Numbered from the stretch's first letter, positions 1 to 8,937 are shown. The stretch: 64,000 bases of DNA from Lunatimonas sp. (GCF_020832325.1 NZ_JAFIEU010000038.1:1-64000), one strand, 5' to 3'. The notes: generated by a model from the letters alone, not told the origin. Program-made: numbers and translations.

Positions 1-36
1 AAAAAAAAAGGATACCGTTTCCAGTACCCTTCGTAG

Positions 37-117
37 TAGCGGGGATTGGACTCGAACCAAAGTCCGCCTAGGCGGATATGACCCCGTCGAGCTAGCACCT
101 GCTGCTCCGGTCGGGTC
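37..117 (-). pseudogene. Degenerate initiator-tRNA copy 1
   Basis: The T arm and acceptor 3' strand (37-60) are identical to the intact tRNA at 271-294, and a CAT anticodon triplet is still visible. The 5' acceptor strand no longer pairs with CCCCGC. The variable region is replaced by a stretch containing the 14-bp palindrome TCCGCCTAGGCGGA. A cloverleaf cannot form, so it is called a tRNA pseudogene. It is farthest from the promoter at 413-443. Confidence 0.75.
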
Positions 118-153
118 AAAAAAAAAGGATACCGTTTCCAGTACCCTTCGTAG

Positions 154-234
154 TAGCGGGGATTGGACTCGAACCAAAGTCCGCCTAGGCGGATATGATC
201 CCTCCGATCTAGCAACGGCTGCTCCGGTCGGGTC
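154..234 (-). pseudogene. Degenerate initiator-tRNA copy 2
   Basis: Same arrangement as copy 1, with a few substitutions in the anticodon and D-arm region. The T arm and acceptor 3' strand are intact and the same 14-bp palindrome is present. Copies 1 and 2 share features that the intact tRNA lacks, so one probably arose from the other after the first had already degenerated. Confidence 0.75.
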
Positions 235-263
235 AAAAAAAAAGGATACCGTTTCCAGTATCC
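235..263 (-). terminator. Rho-independent terminator of tRNA-fMet
   Basis: Read on the minus strand, GGATAC, an 8-nt loop and GTATCC form a perfect 6-bp stem followed by nine T residues, starting 5 nt past the encoded tRNA 3' end. The two degenerate copies carry the same hairpin with one mismatch. Confidence 0.8.
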
Positions 264-270
264 TTCGTAG

Positions 271-343
<73 letters not shown>

Positions 344-412
344 ATATATCTTTAATTCAAAGTGTCTCGCTAGTTAATTTGTTATCAGCATCGTTTTGCT
401 GAAATCGTGGTA

Positions 413-443
413 CAAAAGTAGGTGTATTTCTGGTCAAATGCAA
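413..443 (-). promoter_or_regulatory. Bacteroidota-type promoter for tRNA-fMet
   Basis: On the minus strand TTGC (440-443), a 19-bp spacer and TACTTTTG (413-420) match the TTG-N19-TAnnTTTG promoter form. It points at the initiator tRNA. Confidence 0.6.
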
Positions 444-612
444 GGCCTGGGGGAATTTAATTTGGAGCGGGTGGTGTCCTTGCGGGGCTTTGTGCTGACT
501 TTGAGGGATTTGGGAGGGATGTTTTCTTCGGACATTTTTTTTGGTATTTTTTCCGATAACCTAAAAAAGGGCTGTTCAATAGCCAAACTTTCTTTGGTTT
601 ATTCCCGGAGCT

Positions 613-645
613 TTGCTGCCACACGGAAAAAAACAAGTACCTTTG
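613..645 (+). promoter_or_regulatory. Promoter of era
   Basis: TTGC (613-616), a 21-bp spacer and TACCTTTG (638-645) fit the Bacteroidota promoter form. Transcription would start near 652, only about 10 nt before the era ATG. Confidence 0.5.
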
Positions 646-661
646 CAAAAAAACTATTGTC

Positions 662-1552
662 ATGACCGAAAACACACACAAAGCGGGTTTTGTCAACATC
701 ATCGGTAAGCCCAATGTAGGCAAATCCACGCTGATGAATGTGCTCATAGGTGAAAGACTTTCGATTATCTCCTCCAAGGCGCAGACTACACGGCACCGCA
801 TCATGGGTATCATCAACGACGACCATTATCAGATCGTTTTTTCCGATACCCCGGGTATGCTGAAACCAAAGTACGAGCTGCACAAAAACATGATGAGCTT
901 TGTGCACATGTCGCTGGAGGATGCCGATGTGATCCTTTTCGTAACCGATCTATTTGAAACCGACGAGGAAATAGAAGACGTACTGGAAAAGATCAACGAT
1001 TCCGGTGTGCCGGTGCTTCTGGTGATCAATAAAATCGACCTGAACAAAGAAAACAGGTTGGAAGAAGTCACCGAATACTGGACTCAACGATTGAGAACAG
1101 AGACCGTCATCCCGATATCTGCCACCGAGTCTTTCAATACCGAGCGAATTCTCCAAGAAATACTCGACCGCCTGCCGGTACACGAGCCCTTTTACGACAA
1201 GGATGAACTTACGACCCGGCCCGAACGTTTTTTTGCGTCCGAAATTATCCGAGAGAAAATCTTCCTAAACTACAAAAAAGAAATCCCCTACAGCACAGAG
1301 GTAACCATCGAGGACTTTGTAGAGGAGAGTAAAATCATCCGTATCCGTGCGGTCATCTATGTGGAGCGCAGCAGCCAAAAAGGTATTGTGATCGGAGAGG
1401 GTGGCAAAGCCCTCAAGCGGGTAGGAACTCAGGCCAGAGAGGAAATGGAGAAGTTTTTTTCCAAAAAGGTGTTTTTGGAAACCTTCGTGAAGGTGGAAGA
1501 GGACTGGCGGAAAAGTAAAAACAAATTGAAGCGATTTGGTTACGACCAATAA
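662..1552 (+). CDS. era: GTPase Era
   Basis: Essential GTPase that binds the 3' end of 16S rRNA and helps mature the 30S subunit. At 296 aa it has the family's usual length. The G domain shows G1 GKPNVGKST (about residues 15-23), G3 DTPG (about 62-65) and G4 NKID (about 121-124). The C-terminal KH domain shows a GEGG loop near residue 244. The ATG at 662 sits just after a TAnnTTTG promoter. der follows 12 bp downstream on the same strand, so the two ribosome-assembly GTPases are probably cotranscribed. Confidence 0.97.
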   Translation: MTENTHKAGFVNIIGKPNVGKSTLMNVLIGERLSIISSKAQTTRHRIMGIINDDHYQIVFSDTPGMLKPKYELHKNMMSFVHMSLEDADVILFVTDLFETDEEIEDVLEKINDSGVPVLLVINKIDLNKENRLEEVTEYWTQRLRTETVIPISATESFNTERILQEILDRLPVHEPFYDKDELTTRPERFFASEIIREKIFLNYKKEIPYSTEVTIEDFVEESKIIRIRAVIYVERSSQKGIVIGEGGKALKRVGTQAREEMEKFFSKKVFLETFVKVEEDWRKSKNKLKRFGYDQ

Positions 1553-1564
1553 CATTACATAACA

Positions 1565-2878
1565 ATGGCAAATATAGTGGCAATAGTGGGTAGACCCAAT
1601 GTAGGGAAATCTACCTTTTTCAATAGATTGGTAGAAGAACGTAAGGCCATCGAGGACAACCTTAGCGGTGTCACCCGAGACCGACACTACGGGCATGCCC
1701 AGTGGGGGGGGAAGTTTTTTTCTGTAATCGACACTGGAGGATACGTCACGGGTTCGGACGACGTTTTCGAAAAGGAAATACGCAAACAGGTCAAATTGGC
1801 CATTGATGAAGCCTCGGTGATTCTATTCGTCGTAGACTGCATGGATGGGCTTACCGACCTGGATAAGGAATTTGCAGATGAGCTCAGAGGAAGCAAGAAG
1901 CCCATCTTCTTGGTGGCCAACAAAGCAGACGATTTGGATAAAATGCTAATGGCGAATGAGTTTTACTCCCTTGGAGTAGGCCATGAGCAGGTGTTTCCGA
2001 TTGCCGCTGTCAATGGTAGTGGGATCGGCGACCTGCTGGATGAGGTCATCAAAAACTTTGAAGATAAAGGGGATGAAGATCCAGACTTCGGGGTACCTAA
2101 GATCGCTGTATTGGGTCGCCCGAATGTGGGCAAATCCTCCTTTCTGAATGCACTTCTGGGTACGGAACGATCCATCGTGACAGACGAGGCGGGAACTACC
2201 CGGGATGCCATCCACACGAGGTACAAGCTGTACGGAAAGGATTTTATCATTACCGACACGGCGGGTATTCGGAAGAAAGCCAAAGTTAAAGAAGATATCG
2301 AGTTCTACTCGGTGATGCGTTCCATGCGTACACTGGAAGACTCGGACGTGGTGGTCATCATGGTGGACGCCACAAGGGGACTGGAGGCACAGGATGTGAA
2401 CTTGATTTCCCTTGCCATCAAAAACAACAAGGGGATCATGATCATGGTAAACAAGTGGGACCTCATCGAAAAGGACCATAAGACTATGCAGACCTTTAAA
2501 GACGAGATGATGGAAAAGCTCGGGGAAAATAAGTGGATTCCCATCATTTTCATTTCAGCGCTCACGAAGCAGCGCATATTTCAAGCGATCGAGTTGGCAA
2601 ACGAAGTGTATGACAACAAAACCCGGAAGGTAACCACCTCTAAACTCAATGAGTTGATACTGCCGGAGATCGAAAAATATCCACCTCCTGCGATCAAAGG
2701 GAAGTATATCAAGATCAAGTACATCACGCAGCTGCCTACCAAAAATCCGGTATTTGCGTTTTTCTGTAACCTGCCCCAATACATCAAATCACCTTACACC
2801 CGATTTCTGGAAAACAGAATCCGGGAAAATTTCGATTTTAGAGGGGTTCCTATTAAGATAGTCTATAAGAAAAAGTAA
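1565..2878 (+). CDS. der: GTPase Der (EngA), double-domain ribosome assembly GTPase
   Basis: A 437-aa protein with two tandem Era-like G domains and a C-terminal KH-like domain, the diagnostic Der layout. P-loops GRPNVGKST (about residues 9-17) and GRPNVGKSS (about 184-192) are both intact. DTGG and DTAG G3 motifs and NKAD and NKWD G4 motifs follow in their domains. Der acts in 50S subunit maturation. It lies 12 bp after era and shares its promoter by position. A hairpin (2907-2945) separates it from the convergent lipoprotein gene. Confidence 0.97.
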   Translation: MANIVAIVGRPNVGKSTFFNRLVEERKAIEDNLSGVTRDRHYGHAQWGGKFFSVIDTGGYVTGSDDVFEKEIRKQVKLAIDEASVILFVVDCMDGLTDLDKEFADELRGSKKPIFLVANKADDLDKMLMANEFYSLGVGHEQVFPIAAVNGSGIGDLLDEVIKNFEDKGDEDPDFGVPKIAVLGRPNVGKSSFLNALLGTERSIVTDEAGTTRDAIHTRYKLYGKDFIITDTAGIRKKAKVKEDIEFYSVMRSMRTLEDSDVVVIMVDATRGLEAQDVNLISLAIKNNKGIMIMVNKWDLIEKDHKTMQTFKDEMMEKLGENKWIPIIFISALTKQRIFQAIELANEVYDNKTRKVTTSKLNELILPEIEKYPPPAIKGKYIKIKYITQLPTKNPVFAFFCNLPQYIKSPYTRFLENRIRENFDFRGVPIKIVYKKK

Positions 2879-2906
2879 CCAATCCTTGAGGATATTTCAG
2901 CCTGAA

Positions 2907-2945
2907 GCACCTTAGAGGCACCGTTTTCGGTTGGCTTTAAGGTGC
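2907..2945. terminator. Possible bidirectional terminator between der and the lipoprotein gene
   Basis: GCACCTTA (2907-2914) and TAAGGTGC (2938-2945) form an 8-bp inverted repeat between two convergent genes; its right arm overlaps the stop codon of the minus-strand gene. There is no clear T run, so terminator function is only suggested by position. Confidence 0.35.
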
Positions 2946-4097
2946 ATTATGGGGTGCTTTCATCCGTATAAAGCCCATTTCGTCGTTTACATTTAAGTAG
3001 GTCCAGATTTTTCCTTCTTTGCTAAATCCAAACGCCGGTGCATCTTTTAGGAAATCTAGTGAAAACTCAGCTGAAAGTGTGAAATCCCCTTCAATTACCG
3101 ATAAGTAAACCTGTTGCTCAGTCAGTTTGGGATAGAGACCTTCTTCGGACCTCTCGAAGGTGGTCGTATGGCTGAATCGGTAGTAGACTTGGTTGTCATT
3201 GTCCCAAAAAGGAGGATGGAACGATACATCGCCGTATAATTTGCGGAAGGTGGTTTGGAATTGTGCGGGGTCCGAAGTTTGGATCGACCCGGTTGGTGTT
3301 TTATGCTTCGGTGATAGGCTGTGGGGAAATTCCTTGAAAATGAGTGTTTCGGTTCTAGGATCGTAAAGGTATAGATCGGAGCTGACATCTGTGCTGAGAC
3401 AGATGTATTGCCCAAGGAGTGTCACGTAGACCCTTGGTGCCCAAAGGTCAAACTGAGTTCCGTCATCAAAAACCAACGAGTAGTCAGAGAAGTTGTCCCA
3501 GGCAGACAGCGGAGTGGTCGATTTGATGGAATTATCTATGAGATCTAGCACCGTAAACTCAAAGTTCTTTCCCGGAAACTCATTTGTGATGCCAAATACC
3601 AAGTTAGGAAAGTCGGGATACATGATTTCATACATAAAATCACGGCCGGCTGGGGTCACCGAAGACTTGATCAAGGTAAGGTTCTCCAACAGACCGGTTC
3701 TGCGTCCTTGCAAGTCCATTACATAGGGAGCAGGCCATCCCTTGAAAAACAGCAGTTGATCTGAAAGTGCCAAAATCCCCCCTTTGCCTCGCTGACCAAT
3801 TCCGTTCGGACCTTCCCGCTCTAAAGGGACTTTATGGGACAGGATATACTTGTCGAGATCTACGACTTCCAGAGAAGGTTCGTCGACGTTGAAATTGTAC
3901 AAGGTACTCAGGTCGGAAGAAACGGTGGCAGTACTAAGGCTCCAGTTTAAAAAAAGCAGTTCACCCTTTGAATCGATCGATACGGTGTCGTAGATTGAAA
4001 CTTGGTTATAGTAGGTATTATTTGACGTTGGTTTGGTGCATCCCAATACGGCCATTCCTCCAAGCATGCAAATACCGGTTAGATTGCTTTTTCCCAT
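2937..4097 (-). CDS. DUF4221-like lipoprotein, function unknown
   Basis: A secreted lipoprotein of about 386 aa with lipobox GMAVLGC. The body is rich in beta strands and carries phrases such as FNVDEPSLEVVDLDKY and GPNGIG that I associate with DUF4221 proteins of Bacteroidota; that family call is by eye. The ATG at 4097 is preferred over the GTG at 4115 because a TAACTTTG promoter element (4119-4126 on +) puts the transcript start near 4112. The next gene upstream on the same strand is rsmG, but this promoter suggests separate transcription. A beta-propeller-like fold is possible. No function can be assigned. Confidence 0.65.
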   Translation of the reverse strand: MGKSNLTGICMLGGMAVLGCTKPTSNNTYYNQVSIYDTVSIDSKGELLFLNWSLSTATVSSDLSTLYNFNVDEPSLEVVDLDKYILSHKVPLEREGPNGIGQRGKGGILALSDQLLFFKGWPAPYVMDLQGRRTGLLENLTLIKSSVTPAGRDFMYEIMYPDFPNLVFGITNEFPGKNFEFTVLDLIDNSIKSTTPLSAWDNFSDYSLVFDDGTQFDLWAPRVYVTLLGQYICLSTDVSSDLYLYDPRTETLIFKEFPHSLSPKHKTPTGSIQTSDPAQFQTTFRKLYGDVSFHPPFWDNDNQVYYRFSHTTTFERSEEGLYPKLTEQQVYLSVIEGDFTLSAEFSLDFLKDAPAFGFSKEGKIWTYLNVNDEMGFIRMKAPHNAP

Positions 4098-4118
4098 ACT
4101 ATTTCCGATTGACACTTA

Positions 4119-4126
4119 CAAAGTTA
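4119..4126 (-). promoter_or_regulatory. -7 promoter element of the DUF4221-like gene
   Basis: The minus strand reads TAACTTTG, a full match to TAnnTTTG, 22 nt upstream of the ATG at 4097. No convincing -33 element is visible. It supports the ATG start over the GTG at 4115. Confidence 0.5.
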
Positions 4127-4144
4127 GGGAAAAAAAATGAAATT

Positions 4145-4786
4145 TTACCGTCTGCCCTCGTAGGGTATGTAGATAACTTTTTTGGTTTCGAAAAATTTCT
4201 CCTTGAAGTAATCTTCTAAGTGGTAACTGATATAGCTTAAATGCATGTTGTCCAGTTCCTCGTCCACATCTCCTCCTTTCAGGTAAAAGATGCCATTTTG
4301 GAATTCTGGATCCACGTCTTCCTTTCGGAACTTGCGCTTGACCCAAGGGTAAAAATTGGCCATTTGGGTGACGGCACGGCTGACGATAAAGTGGTACTTG
4401 CGGTTAAGTTCTTCTGCACGGGTTTGCTGGGCCTCCACATTTTGCAATTTCAGTGATTTTACCACATCCTTCACCACGGTAATTTTCTTGCCTATGGAGT
4501 CCACCAGGTGAAAACTAGCTTCGGGAAAAAGGATCGCCAAAGGTATCCCCGGGAAGCCTCCTCCGGTGCCGATATCCAAAATCTTGGTCTCCGGCCTAAA
4601 CTGCACCACTTTAGCGATTCCCAAGGAATGCAGCACATGGTGCAGGTAGAAGTGCTCCATATCTTTTCGGCTGATCACATTGATCTTGCTGTTCCAGTCG
4701 GCGTAAAGCTCACCGAGTTGGGCAAATTGCTGTTGCTGGGTCTCGGTGAGTCCAGGGAAATAAGAAAAAATCGCTTGAACGTCCAT
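4145..4786 (-). CDS. rsmG: 16S rRNA (guanine-527 N7)-methyltransferase RsmG
   Basis: A 213-aa SAM-dependent methyltransferase that modifies G527 of 16S rRNA, the site linked to streptomycin susceptibility. The SAM-binding motif DIGTGGGFPGIPLA lies at residues 71-84, preceded by the family's NVISRKD and HVLHSL segments. A later SRAV segment also fits RsmG. It is the third gene of a minus-strand run (glycosyltransferase, sigma factor, rsmG), starting 20 bp after the sigma gene stops. Confidence 0.95.
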   Translation of the reverse strand: MDVQAIFSYFPGLTETQQQQFAQLGELYADWNSKINVISRKDMEHFYLHHVLHSLGIAKVVQFRPETKILDIGTGGGFPGIPLAILFPEASFHLVDSIGKKITVVKDVVKSLKLQNVEAQQTRAEELNRKYHFIVSRAVTQMANFYPWVKRKFRKEDVDPEFQNGIFYLKGGDVDEELDNMHLSYISYHLEDYFKEKFFETKKVIYIPYEGRR

Positions 4787-4806
4787 TAACGGATTAGGTG
4801 TGTGGG

Positions 4807-5418
4807 TTAGATGTGTTTGCTTTTGCCCAGGGCGATTTCGTAGAGCAGTTCGCGGGATCTGTGAAGCTGTGCCTTCACAGTTCCGAGAGGTTTGCCCAAT
4901 TCCCCTGCGATTTCGTCGTAGGATAACTCGTCAAAGTAGCGGAGCTTTACGAGTTTCCGGTATTTGGCCGGGAGCTTGTCCACAAATATTCGGACCATCT
5001 CTATGCGCTGGGTTTTGATAAACTCGTCCTGTGGATTATTGTCGTCGTCTTCCACATCGATATTTACCGCATTGCCTCCGTCGTCGGTCAGGGTATTATT
5101 TAGGCTCATGGTTTTGAGCTTCTTCTTTCGGATGAAGTCAATGGCGTTGTTGGTGGCAATTCGGAACAGCCACGTACTGAACGTATAGTCTTTTTTAAAC
5201 TTATGAAGGTTTCGGAATGCCTTGGCGAAGGCTTCCATGGTAAGATCCTCGGCATCGTCGGTGTCCCGTATCATTTTCAGTACCATGAAATAGACCGCTT
5301 TTTTGTAGCGCTTCATCAGCGTGGCATAGGCCTGCTGGTCCTTATCCCTGACAGCCCGATCTATCAGGTCAAAATCCTCTAACGCCTTGTCTGAAAACTC
5401 TCTTTCGTTTATTTCCAT
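4807..5418 (-). CDS. Sigma-70 family (ECF-type) RNA polymerase sigma factor
   Basis: A 203-aa sigma factor. Region 2 is seen at about residues 45-110 (DAEDLTMEAFAKAF and FSTWLFRIATNNAIDFIRKKK) and region 4 at about 150-195 (LPAKYRKLVKLRYFDELSYDEIAGEL, with a TVKAQLHRSRELL recognition helix). An acidic insert (VEDDDNNPQDE) lies between them. Its start overlaps the end of the upstream glycosyltransferase gene by 10 bp, so the two are translationally coupled, and rsmG follows. No anti-sigma gene is adjacent. The regulon cannot be predicted. Confidence 0.9.
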   Translation of the reverse strand: MEINEREFSDKALEDFDLIDRAVRDKDQQAYATLMKRYKKAVYFMVLKMIRDTDDAEDLTMEAFAKAFRNLHKFKKDYTFSTWLFRIATNNAIDFIRKKKLKTMSLNNTLTDDGGNAVNIDVEDDDNNPQDEFIKTQRIEMVRIFVDKLPAKYRKLVKLRYFDELSYDEIAGELGKPLGTVKAQLHRSRELLYEIALGKSKHI

Positions 5419-6536
5419 TTAACTGTTTTTGACAGGTACCCTTTTGTTCCGATAGTCCAAAAATAGATTAAATACATAAAATCAAAAAACATGGTCCAAA
5501 GCACTTTGCCCACACCTTCCAATTTTTTCTTGGTATTTCGCAGTATGGCATATTGCAATAAAGCTCTTAGCAAGATCAACCCGAAAATCAGGGCAATTGG
5601 TTCCCAAGAGCGTTGCATGGCCAGCAGTGTGATGCCGCTACCCCAAAATACCAAGTGTGTAAACGTATAAATACCCAGTTTAAGTTTATCTTTTAACCGA
5701 TAATATTTTCCAGCCTGAAAATGCCGTCTTTTTTGGGTGAAAAATTCGCCGAAAGTGGCTTTTGGTTGGGACATGGTAACGCTTTCTGGATGGATAACCA
5801 CCGAAGTGTTTGTTTTGTCGGCATGCTTGTTTACAAAAAGGTCATCGTCTCCCCCCACAATGTGCCAAAGCCCATGAAAGGCTTTGTTTTCCAGAAAGAA
5901 GCTTTTCCGGTAGCATAAATTTCGTCCCACCCCCATAAAGGGAGCCCTCCAGAGCCCAAAGGAAAAATAATACAGCGCCGTAAGCAGTGTCTCAAACTGG
6001 ATGAGCTTGTTCAGGAAGCCGGGGACTTCCAGGTAGGCACCATGTCCGAGCGCAAACGTTTTGTGTTGGTTACGGACGGGGGCCGTCATGCGTCTGATCC
6101 ACTGGTCTGAGACGGGGATGCAGTCTGCATCGGTGAGCAGAATTACATCGTAGGCGGCCACTTTGATACCCAGCGTGAGGGCATATTTCTTTGCTGTGAC
6201 ATGGTCGGGAGTATATCGCACGTGAACGGATCGAAGGTTTGGGTGCTGGGCTTCCTGTTCCCTTAGCCAGTCTTCCGTGTCATCTACTGAGCGGTCGTTT
6301 ACATAGAGGATTTCAAAGCGGGGATAGTTTTGATCCAACAAAACAGGGAGCTGTTTTTGCAGGTTAACCAGCTCGTTTCTGGCTGCTACCAATATGGTCA
6401 CTCCTTCTTGTGCGTCGAGCATGAGATCTTTTGAAGATCTTTTGTGGAAGAAGGCCAGCCTACCAAAAATGAACAGCATATACATTAACTGGACAGTTAC
6501 TGCGAAAAAAAAGACCATCCACACTACTTCTTCCAT
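5409..6536 (-). CDS. Family 2 glycosyltransferase, membrane-anchored
   Basis: An enzyme of about 375 aa with an N-terminal membrane helix, a GT-A domain and two or three C-terminal membrane helices. The GT2 core is visible as VTILVAARNE, the NDRSVDDT motif, the acceptor-side DADC (DXD-type) and a later GGDDDLF motif. Donor and acceptor are unknown; envelope glycolipid or polysaccharide synthesis is likely for such proteins. The ATG at 6536 is chosen over the TTG at 6554 because a TATCTTTG promoter element (6559-6566 on +) sits directly upstream. It heads the minus-strand operon with the sigma factor and rsmG. Confidence 0.85.
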   Translation of the reverse strand: MEEVVWMVFFFAVTVQLMYMLFIFGRLAFFHKRSSKDLMLDAQEGVTILVAARNELVNLQKQLPVLLDQNYPRFEILYVNDRSVDDTEDWLREQEAQHPNLRSVHVRYTPDHVTAKKYALTLGIKVAAYDVILLTDADCIPVSDQWIRRMTAPVRNQHKTFALGHGAYLEVPGFLNKLIQFETLLTALYYFSFGLWRAPFMGVGRNLCYRKSFFLENKAFHGLWHIVGGDDDLFVNKHADKTNTSVVIHPESVTMSQPKATFGEFFTQKRRHFQAGKYYRLKDKLKLGIYTFTHLVFWGSGITLLAMQRSWEPIALIFGLILLRALLQYAILRNTKKKLEGVGKVLWTMFFDFMYLIYFWTIGTKGYLSKTVKWK

Positions 6537-6558
6537 ACTTGGGTTTTTATTCAAGTGG

Positions 6559-6610
6559 CAAAGATAAAATCAAAATCGACAACTCTTTTGGGGAAATGCG
6601 TCTATTTTTG
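6559..6610. promoter_or_regulatory. Divergent promoters of the glycosyltransferase and tgt
   Basis: The minus strand carries TATCTTTG (6559-6566) and the plus strand carries TATTTTTG (6603-6610), both full matches to TAnnTTTG and pointing away from each other. The plus-strand element lies inside any longer reading of tgt, so it fixes the tgt start at 6660. Confidence 0.5.
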
Positions 6611-6659
6611 TGCCGATAAAGATAGTCAGGCATATCCTGCGGAATCAAACAGTCAACGC

Positions 6660-7790
6660 ATGCAATTTACCCTTCATCATAAAGATACTAGCAGCAATGC
6701 CCGGACGGGCAGTTTGGAGACTTCCCACGGAGTGATCGAAACCCCCATTTTTATGCCGGTGGGGACTGCGGGTTCTGTGAAGGCCGTGCATCAGCGGGAG
6801 CTAAAGGAGGATGTGAAGGCCCAGATAATACTAGGAAATACCTACCATCTCTACCTGCGGCCCGGGTTGGAAATCATGGAGGCTGCCGGTGGGCTACATA
6901 AATTCAATGGTTGGGACCGACCTATTCTAACGGACAGCGGCGGGTACCAGGTGTTTTCATTGGCAGACAACCGGAAAATTACCGAAGAAGGGGTGGTGTT
7001 TAAGTCGCATATCGATGGGGCAAAGCATCGGTTTACACCGGAGAATGTCATGGACATTCAGCGTGTCATTGGAGCCGATATCATCATGGCCTTTGACGAA
7101 TGCACGCCCTATCCCTGTGAATGGAGCTATGCCAAGAAGTCCATGGATCTTACTCACCGCTGGTTGGCGCGATGCATCGATCGCTTTGACGAGACCGGAG
7201 GCAAATACGGGTACGATCAAAGTCTGTTTCCGATTGTTCAGGGCAGCGTATTCAAAGACCTGAGAACCGAGTCGGCAACCTTTGTAGCCGATCAGGGAAG
7301 GGAAGGCAATGCCATAGGAGGACTTTCGGTGGGAGAACCCGCGGAACTGATGTATGAAATGACGGAGTGGGTGACCGCAATTTTGCCGGAGGATAAGCCC
7401 CGGTACCTAATGGGGGTGGGCACGCCGGCAAATATCCTCGAGTGTATTGCCTTGGGAGTAGATATGTTTGACTGTGTGATGCCAACCCGAAATGCCCGAA
7501 ATGGAATGCTGTTTACCACGGAGGGGATCATAAATATCCGAAATGAACGATGGAAGGCTGATTTTTCCCCTATAGATATGGGGTTTGAAAGCGCCATAAG
7601 CAATGTATACACCAAGGCGTACCTGCGGCACCTGACCATTTCTAAGGAAATGTTGGCCGCTCAGATTGCGAGTATACACAACCTCTCCTTTTATTTGTGG
7701 TTGGTAGGACAGGCCCGGGAGAAAATTAATAGCGGTGAGTTTGCCTCCTGGAAGACCGGAATGGTGGAGCGGGTGAGTCGCCGCTTGTAA
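6660..7790 (+). CDS. tgt: Queuine tRNA-ribosyltransferase (tRNA-guanine transglycosylase)
   Basis: Exchanges G34 of GUN-anticodon tRNAs for the queuosine precursor. From the ATG at 6660 it is 376 aa, the usual length; the frame is open upstream to 6555 but a promoter lies inside that extension. Family motifs: FMPVGTAGSVK, ILGNTYHLYLRPG, TDSGGYQVFSL (active-site Asp), DECTPYP, GGLSVGE and the nucleophile region DMFDCVMPTRNARNG. Oddity: where most bacterial Tgt proteins have a Cys-x-Cys-x2-Cys zinc site before the AYLRHL segment, this one reads GFESAIS with no cysteine, so the structural zinc appears to be lost. Confidence 0.95.
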   Translation: MQFTLHHKDTSSNARTGSLETSHGVIETPIFMPVGTAGSVKAVHQRELKEDVKAQIILGNTYHLYLRPGLEIMEAAGGLHKFNGWDRPILTDSGGYQVFSLADNRKITEEGVVFKSHIDGAKHRFTPENVMDIQRVIGADIIMAFDECTPYPCEWSYAKKSMDLTHRWLARCIDRFDETGGKYGYDQSLFPIVQGSVFKDLRTESATFVADQGREGNAIGGLSVGEPAELMYEMTEWVTAILPEDKPRYLMGVGTPANILECIALGVDMFDCVMPTRNARNGMLFTTEGIINIRNERWKADFSPIDMGFESAISNVYTKAYLRHLTISKEMLAAQIASIHNLSFYLWLVGQAREKINSGEFASWKTGMVERVSRRL

Positions 7791-7862
7791 GGCGTTGGTA
7801 AACCGAAGGTTACACCTTTACGTAAGGAAGACAAGCAGCATTAGAAAGAAAGACATACCGGC

Positions 7863-8936
7863 ATGAAGCTATTGGACAAACTGATCATCAAGGATTTCCT
7901 CAAGACCTATTTTTTTGTGGTTTTGATGTTGATTCTGATCGTGCTGGTATTGGACTTTACCGAAAAGAACGATGCCTACATCCGGAATAACGTGCCGGCG
8001 TCTGAAATCCTGAAGTACATGATGAATTATGGGCTATATCTGAATAACCTGCTCACGCCTATTACCGTGTTTATTTCTGTGATTTTCATTACTTCCAAAA
8101 TGGCCGGAAGAACAGAAATTATCGCGATTTTGAGCAGTGGGGTGAGTTTTATGCGTATGCTCGTGCCTTTTTTGTTTTCCGCCTTACTCATTGCGATTGT
8201 GGGTTTCCTGTTGAATGGCTGGGTGCTTCCTGTTGCGACGTTGGGTGTTTCGGATTTTAGAGTTCGGTATTTGGAGGATAAGCGCAATTTTGACCAGCAG
8301 AATATTCATATCAAGATAGCCCCCGATACCTATGCATACCTATCTCGGTATTATACTTCAGGTAATCAAGGTTATAATTTTACCATGGAGCAGATCCGGG
8401 ACGGAGAACTTATAGCTAAGCTCTCCGCAGACCGGATTGTATGGGACACTACCACCAATGCGTGGAGTGTGAGGAACTGGAAGCTGCGGGAGTTTAAGGA
8501 AATGCACGAGGAGTGGTCCACCGGTGAGCGTATGGACACGGTGTTGTCTATCAAACCGGAGGATTTTGACCTGCCCAAAAACCACCACGAAACCCTCACG
8601 TTGCCGAAACTGCAGGAGCAGATCGATATTTTATTGGACAGGGGGGCGGACAATATCAATTACTACCGGATTGAAAAGTACGTGCGCTTCATGTCTCCCT
8701 TTGCGGCGATTATCTTGACCTTTATAGGTGTGATAGTGTCTTCAAAGAAGACCCGAGGAGGTTCGGGGTTTAAAATAGCGCTGGGGTTTTTGCTGGCATT
8801 TGTCTACATTATTCTATTTTTGCTGTCCCGTACCTTTGCAGAAGCCGGCACCGCCTATCCGATTTTAGCGGTTTGGATACCGAACATGATTTTCGCATTG
8901 ACCGGGTTGATACTATATAAGACCGTTCCCAGATAA
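7863..8936 (+). CDS. LptF/LptG family lipopolysaccharide export permease
   Basis: A 357-aa inner-membrane protein of the YjgP/YjgQ family. It opens with the family-typical KLLDKLIIKDFLKTYFFV, has three membrane helices, a periplasmic beta-jellyroll domain (about residues 130-260) and three C-terminal helices. With LptB it would pull LPS out of the inner membrane. Whether it is the LptF or LptG paralogue cannot be told here. The EamA transporter gene starts 1 nt after its stop, so the two are cotranscribed. Confidence 0.9.
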   Translation: MKLLDKLIIKDFLKTYFFVVLMLILIVLVLDFTEKNDAYIRNNVPASEILKYMMNYGLYLNNLLTPITVFISVIFITSKMAGRTEIIAILSSGVSFMRMLVPFLFSALLIAIVGFLLNGWVLPVATLGVSDFRVRYLEDKRNFDQQNIHIKIAPDTYAYLSRYYTSGNQGYNFTMEQIRDGELIAKLSADRIVWDTTTNAWSVRNWKLREFKEMHEEWSTGERMDTVLSIKPEDFDLPKNHHETLTLPKLQEQIDILLDRGADNINYYRIEKYVRFMSPFAAIILTFIGVIVSSKKTRGGSGFKIALGFLLAFVYIILFLLSRTFAEAGTAYPILAVWIPNMIFALTGLILYKTVPR

Positions 8937-8937
8937 T

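Noticed and set aside
396-665. 89-codon plus-strand frame before era
   Set aside because: No domain, and it contains the tRNA and era promoters; era itself starts at 662.
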